From contig CAJFUU010000327.1 in NCBI GenBank assembly GCA_904420265.1, positions 1-5,869 of the forward strand: a DNA stretch of 5,869 nucleotides, written 5' to 3'. This stretch comes from an uncultured Clostridia bacterium (lineage in GTDB: Bacteria > Bacillota > Clostridia > Christensenellales > Aristaeellaceae). The notes below the pieces were generated by a model, which was not told where the DNA came from, did no database searches, and was given only the letters and a program-made list of their open reading frames with translations. Shown piece by piece: positions 1-5,447 of this stretch. Every line of letters begins with the position of its first letter. Positions within the stretch are counted from its first letter, which is position 1. A program made the position numbers and the translations under genes.

Positions 1-391
1 GACACGTCTCCCGCTTAGTTGTCTGTGCGCCAGTGCCCCCAAAGGCATAATGCCAACGGCGAGCAGGCGCTTTGAAATGCGTAAACTGTCAGCAGCGGAA
101 ACACAGGGCGACATGACCAAGTCTGTACGCCGCTTGATTGGTAGCCTGGCGGAATCCCCACAAGTACGCGATGCGGCGATGCTCTGCGCTTTGAAATGCG
201 TGAACTGTCAGCAGCGAAAAGACGGCGCGACATATCACCCGCTTGGTCGTCTGTCTGCCGAAGCCCCTAAAGGCATAATACCAACGGCGCGCAGGCGCTT
301 TGAAATGCGCAAACTGCCAGCGCGAGAAGCATGGGGAGCCATGGCTCCCCCTTAGTTGTCTGTCTGCCGAAGTCTTTCAAGGGCATAATAC
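1..391. repeat. Direct-repeat family A (about 84-bp blocks, period 109-119 bp)
   Basis: This stretch has no believable gene. It is built of related blocks beginning near 14, 133, 242 and 351. The first three run about 84 bp and end with a shared GCGCTTTGAAATGCG, at 67-81, 186-200 and 295-309. That is followed by a variant of AAACTGTCAGCAGCG. Blocks 1 and 3 also share AAAGGCATAAT and CCAACGGCG upstream. Block 2 is diverged in its left half. The fourth block (351-391) keeps only the left half, CTTAGTTGTCTG through GGCATAATAC, then passes directly into family B. The first block probably continues left of the window. Open frames here change phase between blocks and show no protein-like composition. 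The origin and function are unknown. Confidence 0.8.
333..350. repeat. Perfect 18-bp palindrome
   Basis: GGGGAGCCATGGCTCCCC equals its own reverse complement, with no central gap. It lies exactly between the third and fourth family A blocks, where other block junctions have unrelated sequence. It could be a protein-binding site or a scar of rearrangement. No T-run follows on either strand, so it is not a terminator. Confidence 0.85.
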
Positions 392-968
392 GGCAGCACT
401 CAGCGCTCCGCCCACCTTGCGTCGCGCCCCTTCCCGCATTCCATCGCCATCCTTGCCGCGCTTGCCTTTCTGCGTTTTCTCTTATGGAAAGCGGAGGTTT
501 GCGCTCGGTCAAAGATTTTTCTAAACCCATTCAAGGCGAGGGCGTTGCCCAATCCTGGCCGTCATGTCCAGAGGATGCCAAAGCCCCAAAGGCATAATAC
601 GGCGGCGCTCCGCCCCTTTGCAGCGCGCCCCTTCCCGCATTCCATCGCCATCCTTGCCGCGCTTGCCTTTCTGCGCTTTCTTTTATGGAAAGCGGAGGTT
701 TGGCGCTCGGTCAAAGATTTTTCTAAATCCCCATTCTAGACGAGGGCATTGCCCAATCCTGGCCGCTATATCCGGAGAGGGCCGAAGTCTCGCAAAGCCA
801 TAGTGCGGCAGCACTCAGCGCTCCGAAGCCCCCTTGCGTCGCGTCCCTTCCCGCATTCCATCGCCACCCTTGCCGCGCTTGCCTTTCTGCGTTCTTCTCT
901 TATGGAAAGCGGAGGTTTGGCGTATACCACAGACTTCCGAATCCCCATTCGAAGCGAGGGCGTTGCGC
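382..968. repeat. Direct-repeat family B (three units of about 200-217 bp)
   Basis: Three tandem units start at 382, 591 and 797, with GGCATAATACGG, GGCATAATACGG and GCCATAGTGCGG. A roughly 45-bp core beginning CTTCCCGCATTCCATCGCCA is nearly identical at 430-474, 631-675 and 847-891. A second core, TATGGAAAGCGGAGGTTTG, recurs at 483-501, 684-702 and 901-919. A third, TCGGTCAAAGATTTTTCT, occurs at 505-522 and 707-724 but is replaced in unit 3. Small indels between cores give periods of 201 to 217 bp, so no reading frame is maintained across units. The array stops just before the terminator at 971-1001. No transposase or CRISPR-like spacer is seen. Confidence 0.88.
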
Positions 969-970
969 AA

Positions 971-1001
971 GAAAACCCGCCTCCCCTGCGCGGGAGGCGG
1001 G
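971..1001 (-). terminator. Intrinsic terminator of the TM2/SHOCT membrane protein gene
   Basis: CCCGCCTCCC (976-985) and GGGAGGCGGG (992-1001) form a perfect 10-bp stem with a 6-nt loop. On the minus strand the hairpin begins 6 nt after the TAG stop codon at 1008-1010 and is followed by TTTTC (971-975). The + side is also moderately T-rich (1003-1016), so some activity on transcripts coming from the repeats at left is possible. Confidence 0.88.
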
Positions 1002-1007
1002 CTGTTT

Positions 1008-2720
1008 CTATATTTTGTCAAGTATGTCTTTTTTCTTCTTCTGAAATTCCTCGTCGGTAAGGATTCCCTGGGCGTGCAGCGCGGCCAGTTTTTCGAGGAT
1101 TTCCATGTTCTTGTCCGTAGACGGCGCTTCTGCGGCCGCGGGCTGAACCGTCTCCGTTTGCGGCGGCGCGGAAGGCGCGGGGTGCTCGCTTTGCCGCGAG
1201 GGCGGCGTGGTCTGGAAGCGCTGTCCCTGCGTTTCCTGCGGCGACGCGGGCTGAACCGCCGTCTGCTGAGGCGCGGGGCGCGCGTTCTGCCGCGAGGGCG
1301 GCGTGGTCTGGAAGCGCCTTGGCGCCTGCGTATCCTGCGTGGACGGCTCGGGCTGAACCACCTGAACCACTTGCACCGGGCGGTTTTCCGTATAAGCGGC
1401 GCCGTCCGCGGGCGTCAATCCTCCCGTAAGGATGCGGATGAAGTCCACAAAGGCCCAAATGCCGGTAATGCAGCCGAGGATGAGGAAAAACGCCGCGAGC
1501 GCCATCGTACCGCCCCCGCTGCTGCGGCCATAAATCGACTCGGTCACGGCGGAGATGTAGACCGAGTAGCCGATGATGGCGGAAACGAAGCCGGCGGTCT
1601 GGACGCCGCCTTCCTTCTTATAGCCCAGGTAATACCGGTGCGCGCCCGTGCCGCCAAGGAAGAAGGCCAGCAGCGCCGCGACGACTTTGGATTTGGTTCC
1701 CACAATTACCCCTCCCGTAGCGCCCTTGCCGTAGTTCGGGGCGCTTGCTTCATTTGTCTCTTCTTCCGGCTCGTCCTCCTGCAACGCCGCGTCCTCCCGC
1801 GCGCCGAGCACTGCGTTCAGCACGACAAAGACCAACAGCAGCGCCGCCTCCCATGCCGCTATGCTATAATACGAGGCGGTAGGCGAATTACTCGCAATAA
1901 GGTTCAGGCTTGCCACCGTCAGGGCAGCCAGAAAAACGCGCACAAAGCCGAGCACGCGGTTTGCGCCGCGCCGGCCGCCCGCAAAGGCGACGCCCGCGCC
2001 CGCAATGGCGAGAACCAGGACAATCTCCGGGGTCAAGCTGAAGCCAGTAAACGTAGACGGCGAATAAGCAGCGATTCTCCAGATGGTCGCAGCCGCGGCC
2101 AGCGCGCTGAGCAGGCCGGAAACCGCATAGGCGGCGACGGCTTTTGCCGGCGACGCCTTTCTCCCGCCGGAAACGGCGAAAGGCACGGCGGCCAGAAGGG
2201 CAAGGGCGAGCAAAAGCAGCGCGCCCAGCGGCGAAGAAAACAGTTCCGCCAAACCCTCGCCGCGTGCTGGCATTAGTATCACCATTCCTTCTGCAACAAG
2301 CCATGCAACCGCCTTGCCGGCGCTGCCGATGGCCAACGAGGCGGCAAGCGTGAGCAGCGCACGCCCCCGGCAGACGAAAACCGCAATCAGCCCGTTCACA
2401 GCGCCGGCCGCCGCGCCGGCAAGCAAAGCAAGCAGCAGCGCGCCGGCCATTGACATTTCCGCTTCCGTTATCAGTACCGCCAGCAGAGCGCCCCCAAGCG
2501 CCGCCACGCCGGTTTGCGAAACATCGCAATAGCCCAGCGAATACGGCAGCGCCATCGCAACCGCGAACAGAGCGATGGACCCCGCTGACCGCAGGGCGAT
2601 TTGAAGGCCCCTGTTGTAGACCGACTGGTTTGCCGCCACCAGCATCGCCACGCAGAGAACGGCGCAGGCAATCAGCCATATCTTGTTGATCTTTGCCAGA
2701 CGTTGCCTTCGTTCCTCCAT
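1008..2720 (-). CDS. RbsC-like permease / TM2 / SHOCT fusion membrane protein
   Basis: The product has 570 residues and no gene name is assigned. Residues 12-305 form about ten hydrophobic segments that follow the RbsC-type sugar ABC permease pattern (BPD_transp_2 family). Visible marks are the Gly/Ala-rich block around 75-110 ending AVNGLIAVF, a YAVSGLLSALAA segment near 198-209, and AGAGVAFAGGRRG near 240-252 followed by SLNLI at 271-275. Residues 306-340 are an acidic then Gly-rich linker. Residues about 343-433 are a TM2 domain: FLGGTGAHRYYLG at 354-366 and IWAFVDFIRILTG at 421-433, with a longer spacer than usual between them. Residues 440-535 are a Pro/Gln/Thr linker holding a 32-residue duplication (RFQTTPPSRQ at 469 and 501). 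Residues 539-570 are a SHOCT motif (LAALHAQGILTDEEFQKKKK). No ATPase or sugar-binding protein lies nearby, so transport is unproven; a membrane scaffold or sensor role is equally possible. The ATG start is backed by a good RBS. Confidence 0.9.
   Translation of the reverse strand: MEERRQRLAKINKIWLIACAVLCVAMLVAANQSVYNRGLQIALRSAGSIALFAVAMALPYSLGYCDVSQTGVAALGGALLAVLITEAEMSMAGALLLALLAGAAAGAVNGLIAVFVCRGRALLTLAASLAIGSAGKAVAWLVAEGMVILMPARGEGLAELFSSPLGALLLLALALLAAVPFAVSGGRKASPAKAVAAYAVSGLLSALAAAATIWRIAAYSPSTFTGFSLTPEIVLVLAIAGAGVAFAGGRRGANRVLGFVRVFLAALTVASLNLIASNSPTASYYSIAAWEAALLLVFVVLNAVLGAREDAALQEDEPEEETNEASAPNYGKGATGGVIVGTKSKVVAALLAFFLGGTGAHRYYLGYKKEGGVQTAGFVSAIIGYSVYISAVTESIYGRSSGGGTMALAAFFLILGCITGIWAFVDFIRILTGGLTPADGAAYTENRPVQVVQVVQPEPSTQDTQAPRRFQTTPPSRQNARPAPQQTAVQPASPQETQGQRFQTTPPSRQSEHPAPSAPPQTETVQPAAAEAPSTDKNMEILEKLAALHAQGILTDEEFQKKKKDILDKI
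1192..1317 (-). repeat. Exact 30-bp in-frame duplication in the linker
   Basis: Identical 30-bp copies lie at 1192-1221 and 1288-1317, spaced 96 bp (32 codons), inside the Pro/Gln-rich linker. Both encode RFQTTPPSRQ. Flanking residues repeat more loosely (a VQP...TQ element before and a PAP element after), which suggests an older duplication of a roughly 32-residue module with DNA identity kept in its core. Confidence 0.9.
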
Positions 2721-2726
2721 TTTTAT

Positions 2727-2733
2727 CCCTCCC
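2727..2733 (-). promoter_or_regulatory. Ribosome binding site of the TM2/SHOCT fusion gene
   Basis: The minus strand reads GGGAGGG, then 6 nt (ATAAAA), then ATG at 2720. This Shine-Dalgarno match fixes the start codon and excludes a longer reading further upstream. Confidence 0.85.
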
Positions 2734-2778
2734 GTACCTTTTCAGCGGCCCCGCCGCCAAATGTTTGACAACATTGTA

Positions 2779-2787
2779 CCCCCCCCC
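2779..2787 (-). promoter_or_regulatory. Run of nine G upstream of the fusion gene
   Basis: Nine consecutive C on the + strand (G on the coding strand) lie about 59-67 nt before the start codon. Directly downstream on the minus strand is TACAAT (2773-2778), a fair -10 match, and upstream the run adjoins the palindrome CACGTG (2787-2792). No good -35 hexamer sits at the matching distance, so a promoter exactly here is uncertain. The run is the longest homopolymer I see in the window. Confidence 0.5.
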
Positions 2788-2825
2788 ACGTGAAAATTGG
2801 ATGTGTATTTCATGTGTTCATTGTA

Positions 2826-2857
2826 AATATATGCTATTCGTTAAAATTTTTTGTCAA
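2826..2857 (-). promoter_or_regulatory. Possible sigma-70-type promoter, minus strand
   Basis: A perfect TTGACA -35 box (2852-2857) is followed, in an AT-rich patch unlike the surrounding DNA, by TATATT (2826-2831). The 20-bp spacer is longer than ideal; closer -10 candidates such as CATATA are poorer matches. It would drive the fusion gene with a leader of roughly 100 nt that includes the nine-G run. Confidence 0.4.
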
Positions 2858-2871
2858 AACACCGCAGGCAA

Positions 2872-2899
2872 ACAAAAACGCCCGCGTTCTACGGGCGTT
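2872..2899 (-). terminator. Intrinsic terminator facing out of the repeat block
   Basis: AACGCCCG (2877-2884) and CGGGCGTT (2892-2899) make an 8-bp stem with a 7-nt loop. On the minus strand the stem runs into TTTTTGTTTG. No T-run follows on the + strand, so the signal is directional: it would end minus-strand transcripts that come from the gene-free region at right, before they reach the fusion gene promoter. Confidence 0.75.
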
Positions 2900-3003
2900 C
2901 CGGCCGCCGAAAAAGCGGCGAAACCGTTTCTTGCGAAGAAGGACCTGACGAAAGGCTTCCATTTCTTGCGAATGTCTCGAATTTTTTGCTATAGGAAACG
3001 CTG

Positions 3004-3092
3004 TTTTCGAGGCGCTCCCCGAGCACAGCGGATTTTTGCCGCTCCTCTGCGGCTGCGACCGCGGGAACTTTGCGAGCGTTCCTTCTCGAAAA
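3004..3092. other. Cloverleaf-like structured element
   Basis: An 8-bp closing stem (TTTTCGAG 3004-3011 with CTCGAAAA 3085-3092) encloses four consecutive perfect hairpins. These are GCTC/GAGC (3014-3017, 3021-3024), AGCGG/CCGCT (3027-3031, 3039-3043, 7-nt loop), GCGG/CCGC (3049-3052, 3059-3062) and GGAAC/GTTCC (3064-3068, 3078-3082). Only a few bases are left unpaired between them, and the fold can form on either strand. It resembles a tRNA with a variable arm in size and layout, but lacks tRNA signature bases: no GG in the D-like loop, no TTC T-loop, and a pyrimidine after the would-be anticodon. On the minus strand the terminator at 2872-2899 lies downstream, so this may be part of a small RNA. 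It could instead be a mobile intergenic repeat. Confidence 0.5.
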
Positions 3093-3100
3093 GTTTTGGG

Positions 3101-3137
3101 CAGGCTGAATCGCCCGCCTCAATGGGCGCTTTGCCTG
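3101..3137. repeat. Nested inverted repeat
   Basis: CAGGC (3101-3105) pairs with GCCTG (3133-3137), and inside it CGCCC (3111-3115) pairs with GGGCG (3124-3128). Together they form a two-step hairpin next to the cloverleaf-like element. It adds to the impression that 2870-3165 is a chain of RNA or cruciform structures. Confidence 0.6.
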
Positions 3138-3139
3138 TC

Positions 3140-3160
3140 AAAAAAAACCGCGATAAGCGG
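3140..3160 (-). terminator. Short-stem terminator-like hairpin with eight T
   Basis: CCGC (3148-3151) and GCGG (3157-3160) form a 4-bp stem around a 5-nt loop. On the minus strand it is followed by eight T (3140-3147). Flanking A and T bases can lengthen the stem. The short GC stem makes it weaker than the other terminators in the window. Confidence 0.45.
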
Positions 3161-3165
3161 CTTTT

Positions 3166-3499
3166 GGCTATAGCAGTGACCGCCAGTCAAAGCGCTGAAA
3201 GGGCAACGGAACAGCGGCGGCCGGTTATACACGGTTATGCCGTATCTTGCGGAGCATCTGTCGAAAAAACGCAGCGGCAGAGTTTGAGCGCATCTATGCG
3301 CTGAAAGAAAGCCCATGCTGCGCGGACAGCGGCTGGCCAGACCGCGTCCCAGCGGTTCCATCCAGGCTGGCGATGCTCCGTGCCTGTTTGGCAATGGCCG
3401 CGCCAGACGATGCGAAACGCACAGGCGGCTTGAGGGTATGCAATGGCGCAGCCGCCACATTTCGCGACGGCAGGCTGCGCCTTCCGGCATCGGTTTTTG
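3166..3499. other. Gene-free region left of the 100-bp array
   Basis: I find no believable gene here. Open frames exist on both strands, but they have shifting phase, high Arg/Ala/Pro content and no RBS. One clear palindrome is present: AGCGCAT (3287-3293) with ATGCGCT (3296-3302). GAGGGTATGC near 3432-3441 and GGCATCGGTTTTTG at 3486-3499 resemble parts of the 100-bp array units that begin at 3500, so this may be decayed array sequence. Confidence 0.55.
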
Positions 3500-4155
3500 C
3501 CGAATATTCGAAGCCACGGCCGTGGAGCACCCCTCGCCGGGGGCGGCATCGGTCTGAACGCACCAGTTTTATGAACAGAGCGGTCAAGGGTATGCTTTAC
3601 CGGATATTCGAAGCCACGGCCGCAGAGCATCCCTTGCCGGGGATGGCATCGGTCTCAACGCATCGGTTTTATGAACAGAGCGGTCAAAGGTATGCTTTGC
3701 CGGATATTCAAAGCCGTGGCCGTGGAGCATCCCCCGGTGCCAGCATCGGCCTGAACGGCACCGGTTTTATGAACAGAGCGGTCGGGGCCTGCTTTGCTGG
3801 ATATTCGAAGCCGTGGCCGCGCAGCATCCCCCGCCGGTGGCGGGATTAGCCTGGACGCATCGGTTTTATGAACAGAGCGGTCGAGGACGTGTTTTGCCGG
3901 ATATTCGAAGCCATGGCCGCGCAGCATCCCTCGCCGGTGGCGGCATCGGCCTGGACGCATCGGTTTTATGAACAGAGCGGTCGGGGCCTGCTTTGCTGGA
4001 TATTCGAAGCCATGGCCGAGGAGCACCCCTTGCCGGGGACGGCATCGGTCTCAACGCATCGGTTTTATGAACAAGCGGTCGAGGACGTGTTTTGCGGGAT
4101 ACTCGAAGCCATGGCCGTGGAGCACCCCCCGCCGGTGGCGGCATCGGCCTGGACG
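3500..4155. repeat. Array of about 6.5 units of a roughly 100-bp direct repeat
   Basis: Units begin at 3500, 3600, 3700, 3797, 3897, 3996 and 4095, each opening with a variant of CCGGATATTCGAAGCC. A second conserved box, GTTTTATGAACAGAGCGGTC, starts at 3566, 3666, 3764, 3863 and 3963. It recurs at 4062 with one base deleted. Between the boxes lies a hairpin-forming core (CCC..GCCGG.GGCGGCATCGG), for example CATCCC/GGGATG in unit 2 and CCGCC/GGCGG in unit 7. The last unit diverges after GCATCGGCCTGGACG. Periods of 97-100 bp rotate the reading frame, so the units do not encode a repeat protein. They match along nearly their whole length, with no unique spacers as in CRISPR. The function is unknown. 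Confidence 0.92.
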
Positions 4156-4187
4156 TCCGCGTTCAACGGACGGCGGGCGCATGTGAT

Positions 4188-4222
4188 TGCGGCGGGAAGC
4201 GCCTGCCTCCCGCCGCATTTTT
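4188..4222 (+). terminator. Terminator hairpin between the repeat array and the permease gene
   Basis: TGCGGCGGGA (4188-4197) and TCCCGCCGCA (4208-4217) form a perfect 10-bp stem with a 10-nt loop. On the + strand it is followed by TTTTT (4218-4222), the classic arrangement for ending transcripts leaving the repeat array. For the minus-strand permease gene the hairpin lies 5 nt after its stop codon but has no T-run behind it, so it could still mark or protect the operon's 3' end. Confidence 0.75.
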
Positions 4223-5446
4223 CTATTCTGCGTTTTTCTTCTTCCCGCTCCGCGCCGAAAACGCCATTACCAGCGCTCCGGTAAGGAAAGCAACCGCGCC
4301 CCAGCGCAGCATGCCCGACCAGAAGCGAATTTCCGCATATTCGCGCGTGCGGATGAGCACGGGCCTGGCGGCGGCGCTGGTCAGTTGCCAGAAACGCTCC
4401 GTAATGGAGGAAAGTTCCACCAGCACGTCGGGAATCCACTCGGTAAAGACATACATCGGCTCAATTGCCAGCGTCAAAACGCCGTAAGCCGCGCCGATGA
4501 GCAGCGCATAAAGCGCGCCCAGAAGCAGTCCGCGCGGCAAAAGGGACGGCAGCATGACGCGAAGATACTCCGTTTTCAGCCGCGCCCGTATGCCGCTTCC
4601 AAAGGCGGCGGCGCGACGGTTGACGCGCCTGAGCAGATACAATATCAGGTACATGCCCAACACGATGGCCAGTACGCGCGCAATGATGCTGCCGCGCATG
4701 GCCTCCTTATCGGTATCGACAAAGGTGCCGCCCGCATTCCAGGTTTCCGCCGCCGTCTCGAAGGTGCGGGAAGCGCCCGAGCGCGGCAAGGGACGGCCGC
4801 TGACTTCGACAATCTCCATCTGCAGAGCGTCTTTCGCCGCGCTGGCGAGGGGGATATAAGCCTGATGCTGCTCGTATTCCCCCACGCCGCGCGCGTAACG
4901 CACCACGCCGATGACGCTGTACCACGCCGCGCCGATTTGCACCTTGCCCTCCAGCGGGTCTGCGGTGGGGAACAGTTTGAAGGCCAGCGGCTCGTCCAGC
5001 ACAATCACGCGCGCGCCGTCGCGCAGTTCGTCCGCCGACATCAGCCGCCCCGAGACAAGATAGCGCGGATAGACGGAAAACCAGTTTTCCCCCACCGCCG
5101 TCAGCGTGGCGGTGGCGGAACCGCCGGCGCCGGAAAAGGCAAAACCATAGTCCCGCGCGGCGATGGAGGCGCTCTCCAGCACTTCGGCAAGGTCTTCTTC
5201 CACGCGCGCGTTCCACGAAGAAATCAAACCTGAAAGCGCGCTTTGTGAAGGAGCGCTTTCCTGCTGCGTCTCGGGCTGCTGTTCGGCCTGCGCTGCGTCG
5301 GGCGCGGCGGCGGCTTCCTCCTGCGGCGCGATGATGCAATACTGGAGCACGGAGGGCTGCGTTTGCAACATTCCCAGAGCCACGGCCATCAAAAGCGCGC
5401 CCAGCGCGAGGAGCCATTTCCCGCGCAATTTCCGCTTCTTTTCCAT
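4223..5446 (-). CDS. MacB/FtsX-like ABC transporter permease (no ATPase domain)
   Basis: The product has 407 residues. It has one N-terminal membrane segment (about 11-29), then a low-complexity Ala/Glu/Gln stretch (42-68). An extracytoplasmic MacB-type core domain follows at about 85-225, recognisable from FSVYPRYLVSGRLMSADELRDG-like sequence at 123-144, then VIVLDEPLAFKLFP at 147-160, then DPLEGKVQIG and WYSVIGVVRY up to 184. The C-terminal part has three membrane segments near 253-272, 302-327 and 378-396, the 1+3 layout of the FtsX family. The usual cytoplasmic RxxEIGxxRAxGA motif between the second and third segments is not recognisable; AFGSGIRARLKTEYLRVMLP stands there instead. The loop between segments three and four is long, about 50 residues. 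The gene starts one base after the adaptor stop codon (TGATATG), which implies translational coupling. It probably works with that adaptor and an ATPase outside the window; the substrate cannot be told. Confidence 0.82.
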   Translation of the reverse strand: MEKKRKLRGKWLLALGALLMAVALGMLQTQPSVLQYCIIAPQEEAAAAPDAAQAEQQPETQQESAPSQSALSGLISSWNARVEEDLAEVLESASIAARDYGFAFSGAGGSATATLTAVGENWFSVYPRYLVSGRLMSADELRDGARVIVLDEPLAFKLFPTADPLEGKVQIGAAWYSVIGVVRYARGVGEYEQHQAYIPLASAAKDALQMEIVEVSGRPLPRSGASRTFETAAETWNAGGTFVDTDKEAMRGSIIARVLAIVLGMYLILYLLRRVNRRAAAFGSGIRARLKTEYLRVMLPSLLPRGLLLGALYALLIGAAYGVLTLAIEPMYVFTEWIPDVLVELSSITERFWQLTSAAARPVLIRTREYAEIRFWSGMLRWGAVAFLTGALVMAFSARSGKKKNAE

Positions 5447-5447
5447 A

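Noticed and set aside
50..803. Small open frames in the left repeat region
   Set aside because: They follow the repeat units in changing frames and carry no start signals or conserved protein pattern.
834..2276. 480-residue open frame on the + strand
   Set aside because: It is a very Arg-rich antisense shadow of the fusion gene, has no RBS, and begins inside repeat family B. The minus-strand gene explains the same DNA with clear domains.
1888..2760. 290-residue open frame on the minus strand
   Set aside because: It is an out-of-frame Arg/Cys/Gly-rich reading of the same DNA as the fusion gene and shows no family features.
3004..3092. tRNA gene
   Set aside because: The fold resembles a cloverleaf, but the D-loop GG, the T-loop TTC and a purine after the anticodon are missing, the T-like loop has 9 nt and the D-like loop only 3 nt.
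2889..3122. 77-residue open frame on the minus strand
   Set aside because: It overlaps the cloverleaf-like element and the terminator stem, has no RBS and shows no family resemblance. The inverted repeats explain the DNA better.
2693..3304. 203-residue open frame on the + strand
   Set aside because: It starts inside the 5' end of the opposite gene, runs across the promoter region and several hairpins, and has no RBS or protein-like pattern.
3500..4155. CRISPR array
   Set aside because: Units match along nearly their full 100 bp with scattered substitutions. There are no short identical repeats separated by unique spacers, and no cas genes are seen.
3235..4284. Several open frames with repeated EYPAK/RSVHKT-like or FYEQSG-like segments
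   Set aside because: They are translations of the 100-bp repeat. Because 97-100 bp periods shift the frame, the same peptides appear in different frames of different units, which a real repeat protein would not show.
4187..5233. 348-residue open frame on the + strand
   Set aside because: It is an antisense shadow of the MacB-like permease gene, rich in Arg, His and Gln, with no recognisable domain.
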